NCBI GenBank assembly: GCA_021770615.1
Contig: JAETQR010000065.1
Span: 1 to 13,737 of the forward strand
Source of the DNA: Lachnospiraceae bacterium
GTDB taxonomy: Bacteria > Bacillota_A > Clostridia > Lachnospirales > Lachnospiraceae
DNA length: 13,737 nt
Direction of reading: 5' to 3'
In this document: positions 6,589 through 13,624 of the stretch, in pieces
Numbering within the stretch: position 1 is the first letter of the stretch
Layout of the letters: every line of letters begins with the position of its first letter
The notes under the pieces: generated by a model
The model's database searches: none
What the model was told of the DNA's origin: nothing
The model's input: only the letters and a program-made list of their open reading frames with translations
Position numbers and translations under genes: made by a program

Positions 6589-8313
6589 ATGTCAGGAAGC
6601 AAATATTTTGATCGTATTGCCATAATTGCCACGGTTTTAATACTGGTTTTGACCATTTTGTTTATGAATGGAGCAGCGTTTGGCATTGAGGCAATGGCGC
6701 ATACCATGGGATACGAAGACCGATTATTTGATAATACAAAAGTTCATACCGTTGATATTGTTATGGACGACTGGGATGGATTTATTGCCAGTGCCGCCAG
6801 TGAAGAATACTATACGGCCAATGTGGTGATTGACGGTGAATCTTATAAAAATGTGGGGGTTCGAGCGAAAGGAAATACCTCATTGTCTACGGTGGCATCC
6901 CTCGACAGTGAACGATACGGTTTCAAAATTGAGTTTGACCATTACGACAGCACCGAATCCTATCACGGACTGGATAAGCTGAGTCTGAACAATCTGATTC
7001 AGGATTCTACCATGATGAAGGACTATCTGACCTACACCATGATGAACGAATTCGGTGTAAATTCGTCCTTGTGCAGTTACGTTTATATCACAGTCAACGG
7101 TGAGGACTGGGGACTGTATCTGGCCGTGGAGGGGGTAGAGGAATCGTTTTTGGAGCGCAATTATGGTTCTGATTACGGCGAACTTTACAAGCCTGACAGC
7201 ATGAGCTTTGGTGGCGGCCGGGGCAACGGCAAGGATTTTGACATGGGAGACTTCGATTTTGATTCCAAAGAAGCCCCAACAGGTCCCCCGGAAGATTTCG
7301 AGCCATCTTCCATGTCCGGCGGCAGTGAGGGAGAAAACGGCGAATTCAGTTTTGGCGGTGTATCAGGAAGGGGATCTTCTGATGTAAAACTGCAGTATAT
7401 TGACGATGAGCCGGACAGCTACTCTAACATCTGGAACAACGCCAAAACTGACATTACAACGGCCGACCAGGATCGTTTGATCGAGTCGTTGGAAAAGTTG
7501 TCAAGCGGTGAGGATATGGAATCTGTTGTGGATATAGAACAGGTGATCCGTTATTTTGTAGTTCATAACTTTGTCTGCAACGACGACAGCTATACCGGCA
7601 TGATGGTTCATAACTATTACCTTTATGAGAAAGACAGTCAGCTTGCCATGATCCCGTGGGACTATAATCTCGGTTTTGGCACGTTTAGCGCCGGGAATGC
7701 GACAAGTACAGTCAATACGCCAATTGACAGCCCGGTATCCGGTGGTTCTTCTGACAGACCTATGCTGAATTGGATTTTTGAAAGCGAAGGATACACAGCT
7801 CTGTATCACCAGTATTTTGCGGAATTACTGAATTGTGTTGATATTCAGGGTATCATCGACAATGCCTATAATCTGATTAAGGCCTATGTGGCAAAAGATC
7901 CCACAGCTTTTTATACCTATGAGGAGTTTGAATCAGGCATCGAAACTCTTCGTCAGTTTTGCAGTCTGCGCAGTGAAAGCATTTCCATGCAGCTTGAGAG
8001 CGGAGAGACTACGGAGAATATGAACTATGTGGATGCTTCGGCTATTACCCTTTCCGACATGGGTTCCATGAACGGCGGTATGGGAGGCTTCGGCGGTGAT
8101 ACGCCCGGCAGACCGGAAAATAAAGAAATGCCGGATGATTTTGATGGCAAGTTCCCCGGACAATCCCCTGATGACCAAAAAGAAACCGCACCGCCCGATG
8201 ATCCGGGGACAGTAGCTGCGGCTCCATCTGATCTTGGCGGCTGGATTTGGATTGGCATTTCGGTGTCGATACTTGCCGTCGGCCTGATCGTGGCAAAGAG
8301 GTATAAAAGTTGA
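6589..8313 (+). CDS. CotH kinase-family protein, membrane anchored
   Basis: CotH-type proteins are atypical protein kinases; Bacillus CotH phosphorylates spore-coat proteins. ATG 6589 is preceded by a weak GGGG ribosome site. The 574-residue product has an N-terminal signal-anchor helix (about 9-30) and a C-terminal helix (about 551-569) followed by KRYKS, so the bulk is probably extracytoplasmic. Family motifs: RAKGNTS (near 93-99), FKIEFD, LDKLSLNNLIQDSTMMKDYL, EGVEESFLERNYG, ELYKPDS, NDDSYTG (331-337) and the catalytic-type MIPWDYNLGFG (354-364). Between ELYKPDS and SNIWNNAK lies a low-complexity Gly/Asp/Ser-rich insert (about 205-270), and another Gly/Pro/Asp-rich linker precedes the last helix. 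It ends the operon, 29 bp before a convergent phosphatase gene. Substrate unknown. Confidence 0.88.
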   Translation: MSGSKYFDRIAIIATVLILVLTILFMNGAAFGIEAMAHTMGYEDRLFDNTKVHTVDIVMDDWDGFIASAASEEYYTANVVIDGESYKNVGVRAKGNTSLSTVASLDSERYGFKIEFDHYDSTESYHGLDKLSLNNLIQDSTMMKDYLTYTMMNEFGVNSSLCSYVYITVNGEDWGLYLAVEGVEESFLERNYGSDYGELYKPDSMSFGGGRGNGKDFDMGDFDFDSKEAPTGPPEDFEPSSMSGGSEGENGEFSFGGVSGRGSSDVKLQYIDDEPDSYSNIWNNAKTDITTADQDRLIESLEKLSSGEDMESVVDIEQVIRYFVVHNFVCNDDSYTGMMVHNYYLYEKDSQLAMIPWDYNLGFGTFSAGNATSTVNTPIDSPVSGGSSDRPMLNWIFESEGYTALYHQYFAELLNCVDIQGIIDNAYNLIKAYVAKDPTAFYTYEEFESGIETLRQFCSLRSESISMQLESGETTENMNYVDASAITLSDMGSMNGGMGGFGGDTPGRPENKEMPDDFDGKFPGQSPDDQKETAPPDDPGTVAAAPSDLGGWIWIGISVSILAVGLIVAKRYKS

Positions 8314-8342
8314 TTTCTTTTTTGACTGCTTCTAACTGCTCG

Positions 8343-9119
8343 TCAGAGCACACTACCCTGGAATCTCTCGATCAGTTTTTGCGGAATATTCAGTCCATCG
8401 CGCAGAAAGGCGTTGGCATTTTCATATTGAACATCCATGGCCGAAAAAGCGGCGTTCAAATATTCTTCTTTTGCCAGGAAAATATCCCGTATTGTTTCAG
8501 CTTCTGTTTTGGTTTTTCCGGCTGAGAGCATCATTTGATAGTATCTTTCGGCCTTGGCTGCATTTACGCGATTTGTCAGCAGATAATCTTCCATAATTAT
8601 GCTGCGCGTTACTCCGAGGGCCAGGAGTAACACCGCTGAAAGTAGTCCGCAGCGGTCCTTCCCCTCGGTACAATGCCATAAAACACTACCTTTTGAAAAA
8701 TCGTGCTCCATTACACATCTTGCCGCCGTGCCAAGATTTTCCCGGCAGGATGGATCGGCCATCATTTTGTAATACAGCTGTTCCATCTTTGGGACAACCG
8801 CCAAAAGCTGTTCGCTGCTGCTCCCCTTTTCATGAGAGATCCCTGCAACGCTTTCATCAAAAATAGGGATTGGAAGATAATCCACAGATGCAATGGGCAC
8901 ATCCGGCATTTCATTTCGCTCCGTTTCTGTACGAAGATCAATGATTTTTGAAAGATGGTATTTTTCTTTCAGGATATTTCTGTCTGCTTCCGCTGCATTT
9001 GACAGGTTTGCGGAACGAATCAGAAGCCCTGAAGAAACGATGCAACCTTGTGCCGTGCGCAGCCCGCCCATATCCCGGGCATTTGATATTTTTTCAAAAG
9101 AAATATTTCTATCGGTCAT
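8343..9119 (-). CDS. Tyrosine-protein phosphatase (Y_phosphatase3 family)
   Basis: This family removes phosphate from tyrosine or lipid-type substrates through a Cys-phosphate intermediate. The start (ATG at 9119-9117) has an AAAGGA ribosome site about 10 nt upstream. The 258-residue protein is of usual length. It carries the N-terminal signature NARDMGGLRT, RSANLSN, the DLRTETE motif (D61), and the catalytic P-loop HCTEGKDRCG with nucleophile C150 and R156. No signal peptide is seen, so it is cytoplasmic, although some family members are secreted. It converges on the CotH operon with 29 bp between stops, and behind it lies only a gene fragment, so it is monocistronic. A functional link to CotH kinase is tempting but unsupported. 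Confidence 0.9.
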   Translation of the reverse strand: MTDRNISFEKISNARDMGGLRTAQGCIVSSGLLIRSANLSNAAEADRNILKEKYHLSKIIDLRTETERNEMPDVPIASVDYLPIPIFDESVAGISHEKGSSSEQLLAVVPKMEQLYYKMMADPSCRENLGTAARCVMEHDFSKGSVLWHCTEGKDRCGLLSAVLLLALGVTRSIIMEDYLLTNRVNAAKAERYYQMMLSAGKTKTEAETIRDIFLAKEEYLNAAFSAMDVQYENANAFLRDGLNIPQKLIERFQGSVL

Positions 9120-9229
9120 TTTACTGATTTCCTTTCAAAGATATAAGAATTCTGTTTGCAGTCAAGTACATTTTAACACGATATCTCAAAACAGGCCAGA
9201 ATCACAATTGAAAAACCTTGCTATGGTAA

Positions 9230-9454
9230 AAATACTATCTTGACAGACTGTTTGTACACAAAGATTATCAAAGAAAAGGTGTTGCTTCTGCTATATGTGA
9301 TGAGTTGGAGCAGGAGGTCACCGGAGATAAGATAGTTACGCACGCATCCATTACGGCTAAACCGTTCTTTGACCAAAGAGGGTATAGAACAGTTAAGGAA
9401 CAGCAAGTTATAAGAAATGGAATTTCTTTGACGAATTATATTATGGAGAAATAA
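9230..9454 (+). pseudogene. C-terminal fragment of a GNAT acetyltransferase
   Basis: The frame after a TAA at 9227-9229 encodes YYLDRLFVHKDYQRKGVASA, then ICDELEQ, THASITAKPFFDQRGYRTVK, and ends NYIMEK at 9454. GNAT enzymes transfer acetyl from acetyl-CoA to an amine. The acetyl-CoA pyrophosphate loop Q-R-K-G-V-A (motif A) is present, with the VHKDYQ strand before it and motif B after. About 80 N-terminal residues, including beta strands 1-3, are missing, and there is no start codon with a ribosome site. The fragment is well conserved, so the truncation may be recent. It converges on the HsmA-like gene. Confidence 0.85.
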
Positions 9455-9463
9455 ACTGGAATT

Positions 9464-9847
9464 TCATCTCATTCCTATTATCATCCCGAGAATATATGGG
9501 ACAAGCCAGATTACCCAGACAGCAATGCTAAGTCTGTGAAAATTTTTTGCTGAAGCTTCATCCTTTTTCATCAGAACGGTCGTAGCCCACACTGCATGCA
9601 CGATCATTAAAATAATAGCAAGTGCACCCGTTACGCCATGCAGTGATAATTTTCCTGAAAACATAGACTGCTTTGCGATCCGCCCCATTAAAATGGTACC
9701 TGTTGTATCCATGCAAAGTCCAAGCCAGAAAAAAATTAAATGAATTTTTTTCAACTGTTTGCTTCGATGTTCCGACCATACGCCGATTGTGTAAAAAACT
9801 AAAGCTAATGTTATTGTAATAATTGCAGTTATTAATATTCCCGTCAT
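9464..9847 (-). CDS. HsmA / TIGR03987-family four-helix membrane protein
   Basis: The start ATG at 9847 lies 9 nt after GGAG (complement of 9857-9860); a GTG at 9856 abuts that site and is less likely. The 127-residue protein has four predicted membrane helices (about 4-24, 35-55, 67-92, 103-125). The family signature FYTIGVWSE is followed by HLIFFWLGLCMDTTGTILMG and HGVTGALAIILMIVHAVWA. Four histidines (H36, H70, H84, H104) lie in or at helix ends, reminiscent of cytochrome b-like haem ligation, but this is inference. Function is not established. A terminator separates it from the flavodoxin gene upstream on the same strand, so it may depend on readthrough or an unseen promoter. Confidence 0.75.
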   Translation of the reverse strand: MTGILITAIITITLALVFYTIGVWSEHRSKQLKKIHLIFFWLGLCMDTTGTILMGRIAKQSMFSGKLSLHGVTGALAIILMIVHAVWATTVLMKKDEASAKNFHRLSIAVWVIWLVPYILGMIIGMR

Positions 9848-9880
9848 TTTAAACACTCCATGATCTCTAATTTTTCAGTA

Positions 9881-9913
9881 AAAGGGGGGCAGACCGCACG
9901 GTAGGTCTCCCCT
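9881..9913 (-). terminator. Intrinsic terminator after the flavodoxin gene
   Basis: On the minus strand AGGGG-AGACC pairs with GGTCT-G-CCCC (one bulge) around TACCGTGC, followed by a short TTTT run. The 5' arm overlaps the stop codon of the flavodoxin gene (9914-9912). The T-run is short, so termination may be partial and allow some readthrough into the HsmA-like gene. Confidence 0.65.
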
Positions 9914-10448
9914 ATAAACTTTTTCCCAATTCATACGCCTGTTTTGGATATTCCGAATTTATGATATCATCAAGTACATAACAGGCTTTGGCAGAAACGA
10001 TACCAGCATTTTCCCACTCCAGATATTTTACCATGCCCTTATAGGAAGTGATGGCGCCCTCGGCAGATTCTTCCGTCTCATCACCATATGTAAGCATCAG
10101 GATTGCTTTTTTATCCGCGCCCTTTAATGAAGAATTATTTGCATAAAACCGGTCGATCACTGTTTTTATTTGAGCATTCATATCATAATAGTAAATAGGT
10201 GAAACAAACACAATTGTTTCAGCTTTTAAAAGCTCCGGATTTAATTCTTGCATATCGTCCTTAAATACACAGATCTGTTCATTTTCCTGACAGGAATCAC
10301 ATCCGATACAAGGATGTATGCTCTTAAATGCCGCGTCAAAACGATAGATTGTATGTCCTGCCTCTTTGGCTCCCTTGATAAAAGCTTCTGCTAAATAAGC
10401 GGATGTTCCTTTTTTGTGTGCGCTTCCGGTAATTACTAAGATATTCAT
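9912..10448 (-). CDS. Flavodoxin-fold NAD(P)H-dependent FMN reductase family protein
   Basis: The start ATG at 10448 is preceded by GGAGG nine bases upstream. The 178-residue protein has the flavodoxin-fold N-terminus MNILVITGSAHKKGTSAYLA with the FMN phosphate-binding loop (8-17). A cysteine-rich patch C47-IG-C50-DS-C53 plus C60 follows, typical of iron-sulfur flavoprotein-like or 'flavodoxin family' reductases, then FVSPIYYYDMNAQIKTVIDR (81-100), which lines the flavin site. It probably reduces flavin or quinone-like electrophiles using NAD(P)H in the cytoplasm. It is divergent from a ferredoxin-like gene across 200 bp, and an HxlR regulator lies 1.3 kb away; HxlR proteins often control such reductases. 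No defect is seen. Confidence 0.85.
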   Translation of the reverse strand: MNILVITGSAHKKGTSAYLAEAFIKGAKEAGHTIYRFDAAFKSIHPCIGCDSCQENEQICVFKDDMQELNPELLKAETIVFVSPIYYYDMNAQIKTVIDRFYANNSSLKGADKKAILMLTYGDETEESAEGAITSYKGMVKYLEWENAGIVSAKACYVLDDIINSEYPKQAYELGKSL

Positions 10449-10564
10449 CTTATGATTCCTCCAATTCTATTTTTATCATTTACATATGTCGTTCTTATTG
10501 TAACATGAAACCAAAGAACAATGTGAAATAAGATTTTAAAATATTTTTTGTAAAAGTTCTCGGA

Positions 10565-10602
10565 TGTTGGAATTCCAACAGACATTCTTCTGTCAGTATA
10601 AT
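10565..10602 (+). promoter_or_regulatory. 16-bp perfect palindrome upstream of a TATAAT box
   Basis: TGTTGGAATTCCAACA (10565-10580) is a perfect palindrome. TATAAT lies at 10597-10602, 48 bp before the ferredoxin-like gene. The right half of the palindrome overlaps the position expected for the -35 box (TTCCAA 10573-10578, 18-bp spacer, a poor match to consensus). A repressor or activator dimer is the simplest reading; which protein binds is unknown. Confidence 0.6.
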
Positions 10603-10650
10603 AAAATAAGTTCGAAACATTAAGTGCAGAAAAGATCAGGAGGGAATGCA

Positions 10651-11262
10651 ATGATTCGTAAAATTATCCAAATAGATGAAGAAAAATGTAACGGGTGTGG
10701 AGCCTGTGCTTCTGCCTGTCATGAGGGAGCCATTGGTATGGTAGGCGGTAAGGCAAAGCTGCTTAGAGATGACTACTGCGATGGTCTGGGAGACTGCCTT
10801 CCAACTTGTCCTACAGGAGCAATCTCATTTGTTGAGAGAGAGGCGGCCGCTTATGATGAAGCAGCAGTTCAGGCCGCAAAAACAAAAATAGGATCCGAAC
10901 TTCGGCAATGGCCGGTTCAGATAAAACTGGCACCTGTGAATGCTCCATGGTTTGATGGCGCAAAGCTCCTGGTAGCTGCTGATTGTACAGCTTATGCCTA
11001 TGCCAATTTTCATCAGGATTTTATCAAAGGACATATCACATTGATCGGATGTCCTAAACTGGATGCAGTGGATTATGCTGTCAAATTGACTGACATTATC
11101 CGTAATAATGATATCCGCAGTGTCACAGTGGTACGGATGGAGGTGCCCTGCTGCGGGGGGATAGAAAATGCCGTAAAAACAGCGTTGCAGGATAGCGGGA
11201 AATTGATTCCGTGGAATGTGGTGACGATTGCAATTGACGGAAGTAAGATAGAAAGAGTGTAG
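10651..11262 (+). CDS. 4Fe-4S dicluster ferredoxin-like protein
   Basis: ATG 10651 follows AGGAGGG (10638-10644) with 6 nt spacing, giving 203 residues; ATG 10624 lies upstream of the ribosome site. The N-terminal domain holds one complete cluster motif C13-x2-C16-x2-C19-x3-C23. A second motif, C43-x5-C49-x3-C53-P, has Leu46 where the second Cys would be, so it may bind a 3Fe-4S or an unusual cluster. The rest (about 85-203) is a separate domain with KLLVAADCTAYAYANFHQDF, IGCPKLDA and VPCCGGIENAV, whose cysteines may bind metal. It probably transfers electrons in the cytoplasm for a redox-stress or reductase system. The cupin gene follows 69 bp later in the same direction, and the flavodoxin gene is divergent. 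Confidence 0.85.
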   Translation: MIRKIIQIDEEKCNGCGACASACHEGAIGMVGGKAKLLRDDYCDGLGDCLPTCPTGAISFVEREAAAYDEAAVQAAKTKIGSELRQWPVQIKLAPVNAPWFDGAKLLVAADCTAYAYANFHQDFIKGHITLIGCPKLDAVDYAVKLTDIIRNNDIRSVTVVRMEVPCCGGIENAVKTALQDSGKLIPWNVVTIAIDGSKIERV

Positions 11263-11331
11263 GGGCGAATGTAGTGGGCAATAATATGTCAGACACTGAT
11301 AAATAATAAAAATGCAATGGAGGGTATCAAA

Positions 11332-11655
11332 ATGTATAAGAATATTGAAAAACAGGTAAGCCTGAAATTAAAAGATTTGGTGGATTATCAAAAGGGACAG
11401 GTAGTCAGCAAAACGCTGGTACAGAATGAACAGCTTAGTATGACGATTTTTTCCTTTGACAAAGGTGAAGAAATTTCAACGCATGCATCTGGCGGTGATG
11501 CCATGGTTACAGTGCTGGAAGGTACTGGCAGGTTTACTGTGGGTGGAGAGGTGTTTATTTTGAATGAGGGGGAAACTCTTATTATGCCGAAGGACATCCC
11601 TCATGCGGTATATGGAGAGGAGCAATTTAAGATGCAGCTTACGGTTTCTTTTTAA
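11332..11655 (+). CDS. Small cupin-domain protein
   Basis: ATG 11332 is chosen because GGAGGG (11319-11324) lies 7 nt upstream; ATG 11317 overlaps that site. The 107-residue protein is a single cupin barrel: motif 1 around STHASGGDAMVTVLEGTGRF (49-68) and motif 2 around GETLIMPKDIPHAVYG (80-95). Metal-ligand candidates are H51 and H91. The usual second His of an HxH pair is replaced (HASGGD), so metal binding may be altered. Cupins of this size serve as sensors, isomerases or dioxygenase-like enzymes, and the specific role is unknown. It is probably cotranscribed with the ferredoxin-like gene, and is followed by a bidirectional terminator. Confidence 0.85.
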   Translation: MYKNIEKQVSLKLKDLVDYQKGQVVSKTLVQNEQLSMTIFSFDKGEEISTHASGGDAMVTVLEGTGRFTVGGEVFILNEGETLIMPKDIPHAVYGEEQFKMQLTVSF

Positions 11656-11678
11656 ATATAACCAAGAGTATAAACAAC

Positions 11679-11716
11679 AAACGCCGGTGTCAATGCAGGT
11701 TTTGATACTGGCGTTT
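11679..11716. terminator. Bidirectional intrinsic terminator between cupin and HxlR
   Basis: AAACGCCGGTGTCAA (11679-11693) pairs with TTGATACTGGCGTTT (11702-11716) over 15 bp with two G-U pairs and an 8-nt loop. A/T-rich ends on both sides suit termination of the convergent cupin and HxlR genes. Confidence 0.8.
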
Positions 11717-11718
11717 AT

Positions 11719-12045
11719 CTATGCTATCGTTTTTTTGTAATTGGTGCCCCATTCAACCATAGAATCAAGGATGGGTTTGAGAGTCTTGCCCAGATCACTT
11801 AATGCATATTCTACTCTGGGTGGAACCTCTGGATAAATGGTTCGGGTTATCAGACCATCTTTTTCCATTGATCTTAAGCTGTCAGTAAGAACTTTCTGAC
11901 TGACCCCTTCTAAATCTTTCTTTAACTCATTGAAACGCCAGGGTCTCTGTAACAGATTTCTGATGATGAGAAGCTTCCATTTACTTCCGATGAGGGAAAC
12001 AGTAGTTGCAACGGGGCATTCCGGCAATTCATCTTTTGTCAGCAT
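11719..12045 (-). CDS. HxlR-family winged-helix transcriptional regulator
   Basis: HxlR proteins are small dimeric repressors or activators that often sense electrophiles or redox change through a conserved N-terminal cysteine. ATG 12045 has AGGAG 8 nt upstream. The 108-residue protein has that cysteine (C10 in ELPECPVA), the recognition region SKWKLLIIRNLLQRPWRFNE, FxELKKDLEGVSQKVLTDSL, and the wing TRTIYPEVPPRVEYALSDLG. Length is typical. Transcription starts from a consensus promoter at 12118-12089. It is divergent from the radical-SAM peptide genes and converges on the cupin gene, so either set, or the flavodoxin gene, could be its target. Palindromic sites in the divergent region are the best operator candidates. 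Confidence 0.92.
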   Translation of the reverse strand: MLTKDELPECPVATTVSLIGSKWKLLIIRNLLQRPWRFNELKKDLEGVSQKVLTDSLRSMEKDGLITRTIYPEVPPRVEYALSDLGKTLKPILDSMVEWGTNYKKTIA

Positions 12046-12088
12046 AATATCAACTCCTATATTAGATAAATATTTCGTGTTACAACAG

Positions 12089-12118
12089 ATTATAATGCAA
12101 CGTAAATAATGCTGTCAA
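12089..12118 (-). promoter_or_regulatory. Consensus sigma-A promoter of the HxlR gene
   Basis: On the minus strand TTGACA (12118-12113) and TATAAT (12094-12089), both perfect consensus, are spaced by 18 bp, 44 bp upstream of the start codon. The imperfect inverted repeat GTTAC (12122-12126) / GTGAC (12133-12137) abuts the -35 box and could be an operator for autoregulation. Confidence 0.8.
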
Positions 12119-12164
12119 TTAGTTACAAAAAGGTGACCTGGGTTATATTTTTGTGCCTATGTAA

Positions 12165-12186
12165 TAAAAAAGTGCGTACTTTTTTA
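12165..12186. promoter_or_regulatory. Palindrome upstream of the peptide operon (operator candidate)
   Basis: TAAAAAAGT and ACTTTTTTA flank GCGT, giving 9-bp perfect arms. The core AGTGCGTACT is nearly palindromic too. It lies 77 bp before the precursor peptide start and 120 bp before the HxlR start. It could be the HxlR binding site or, read as RNA, a weak bidirectional terminator with A and U tracts. The location between two divergent genes favours an operator. Confidence 0.55.
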
Positions 12187-12263
12187 ATATGGTCATTCTT
12201 GTTATCGTAAAGATGCAACAGGGCACAGGCCCACAAAATCTTTTATCACAGGAGGTAGCAAAA

Positions 12264-12452
12264 ATGGCATTATCAAACATTTCAGGATGGAACGAGAGCA
12301 GGCAGACGAGCGCAGCATGCGGGACAGCATGCGGGGCATCTGACAAGCCGGAAGAAAAACCGGCGGCATGCGGAACAGCATGCGGGGCATCTGACAAGCC
12401 GGAGGAACAGCCGGCGGCATGCGGAACAGCATGCGGGGCATCTGACAAATAG
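12264..12452 (+). CDS. Cys-rich repeat peptide, predicted radical-SAM RiPP precursor (ACGX-repeat type)
   Basis: ATG 12264 is preceded by GGAGG (12251-12255) with 8 nt spacing, giving 62 residues. In-frame starts further upstream lack a ribosome site. Residues 1-16 (MALSNISGWNESRQTS) look like a short leader. The rest is two and a half near-identical 17-residue units, AACGTACGASDKPEE(K/Q)P, ending in AACGTACGASDK. Each unit has two Cys in A-C-G context (C19, C23, C36, C40, C53, C57). No membrane helix or enzyme motif is present. The maturase gene begins 34 bp downstream. The Ala-Cys-Gly-X repeat next to a SPASM radical SAM gene matches the 'ACGX-repeat peptide' class predicted from genome mining. 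Likely modification is at Cys or its neighbours (thioether or similar), by analogy only. Confidence 0.85.
   Translation: MALSNISGWNESRQTSAACGTACGASDKPEEKPAACGTACGASDKPEEQPAACGTACGASDK
12312..12449 (+). repeat. 51-bp coding tandem repeat in the precursor gene
   Basis: Units 12312-12362, 12363-12413 and the partial 12414-12449 encode the 17-residue peptide repeat. Each contains two GCATGC palindromes covering the Ala-Cys codons. The near-identical DNA suggests recent expansion or ongoing copy-number change. Confidence 0.9.
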
Positions 12453-12486
12453 GAACTAAGCAAAAGGGAGAAGGAGGCTGGATAGG

Positions 12487-13548
12487 ATGAGTCAGTATTT
12501 TGCTTTTCAATGGCATATCACAGATGAATGTGATCAGCGCTGCAAACATTGTTATATTTTTTCAGGACAGGGTTGTAAAGACTTAAAAAGTTCGACATGG
12601 AAACAGATGCAGGAAGTAGTCGCTAATTGCGAAGATTTTTGCAAAGTTTACCATAGGGCGCCATATTTTTATATTACTGGCGGCGATCCTATCCTTCATC
12701 CGGACTTCTGGAAATTAATGGTATTGTTAAAAAGTAAGGATATTCCATTTACCCTTATGGGAAATCCATTTCATTTGAATGACGAAATCTGCAGAATGCT
12801 TAAAGTTTGTGGATGTGAGAAATATCAGATGTCCCTGAATGGAATGAGAGAGACACATGATTGGTTCAGAAAACCGGGGAGTTTTGACCTGACTTTGGAA
12901 AAAGTCGGCTGCCTGAATCGTGCCGGCATTAAAAGTATTATTATGAGTACCGTTTCAAAAACAAATATGAATGAGATACCGGATCTTATCGACACGGTTG
13001 TAAAAGCGAAAGTTAAGGTCTTTGCATTTTCCCGTTATGTGCCGACCGGCGGAGAAGTAGATACCAGTATGACACCGCAGGAGTACAGAAATCTTCTGGA
13101 AATCTGCGATGCGAAATATAAGGTATATGAAGCAGCAGGATGTGAAACTTATTTTAATAAAAAAGATCACTTATGGACTTTATATGAATATGAGACAGGG
13201 CAGTTTAAGCTGCCCGCAAATGCAAAAGAAGGAGTGATCTATAGTGGCTGCAACTGTGGCAATTGCCATATCACGATTTCTTCTAACGGCGATGTGATGG
13301 CATGCAGAAGAGCTACCGACAGTAAGGTGGCAAATGTGTTTGAAGACAGACTGGCAGACATATGGGTCTGTCAGATGGAGCAGTATAGAGATTATGATAA
13401 ATTTGAAAAATGCGGTAAGTGTGAGCTGAAAGCGTGGTGCAGAGGATGTCCTGCAGTTGCAGATGGAACAAACGGTAATTTTTATGGAGCGGATCCTCAG
13501 TGCTGGAAAACAAAGAATGATATTACGGGGGAGAGACTGATTTGCTGA
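12487..13548 (+). CDS. Radical SAM/SPASM peptide maturase (ACGX-system type)
   Basis: Radical SAM enzymes use a 4Fe-4S cluster to split S-adenosylmethionine and start radical chemistry; SPASM members carry extra clusters and modify ribosomal peptides. ATG 12487 follows AAGGAGG (12471-12477) with 9 nt spacing. The 353-residue protein has the cluster motif C15-x3-C19-x2-C22 (DECDQRCKHCY) and the SAM-binding GGDP (65-68). A cysteine-rich C-terminal SPASM-type domain follows: C255, C257, C260, then C273 in MACRRATD, C309, C312, C318, C321 and C339. The partner is almost certainly the Cys-repeat peptide 34 bp upstream, forming a two-gene operon. No protease or exporter is visible in the remaining 190 bp, so these would lie outside the window or be supplied elsewhere. 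Cytoplasmic. Confidence 0.92.
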   Translation: MSQYFAFQWHITDECDQRCKHCYIFSGQGCKDLKSSTWKQMQEVVANCEDFCKVYHRAPYFYITGGDPILHPDFWKLMVLLKSKDIPFTLMGNPFHLNDEICRMLKVCGCEKYQMSLNGMRETHDWFRKPGSFDLTLEKVGCLNRAGIKSIIMSTVSKTNMNEIPDLIDTVVKAKVKVFAFSRYVPTGGEVDTSMTPQEYRNLLEICDAKYKVYEAAGCETYFNKKDHLWTLYEYETGQFKLPANAKEGVIYSGCNCGNCHITISSNGDVMACRRATDSKVANVFEDRLADIWVCQMEQYRDYDKFEKCGKCELKAWCRGCPAVADGTNGNFYGADPQCWKTKNDITGERLIC

Positions 13549-13624
13549 AAGCACAGGATATATTGACGGTGAAGAACCAACCGGAAGACCAAGAAAGCCG
13601 GGCAGGATTAAGATTGTAGAATAG
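13541..13624 (+). other. Short orphan C-terminal frame, basic tail
   Basis: The frame overlapping the end of the maturase gene encodes FAESTGYIDGEEPTGRPRKP then GRIKIVE before TAG 13622-13624. The basic GRPRKPGR stretch resembles an AT-hook-like DNA-binding tail. There is no start or ribosome site. It may be the broken end of a DNA-binding or recombinase-type protein, or chance. Confidence 0.25.

Noticed and set aside
8314..8349. Terminator between CotH and phosphatase genes (TGCTC/GAGCA hairpin)
   Set aside because: The stem is only 5 bp, with no well-placed T-run; too weak to call.
12143..12549. Minus-strand open frames through the peptide repeats
   Set aside because: They are shadows of the repeat on the other strand, without ribosome sites; codon pattern and spacing support only the plus-strand peptide.
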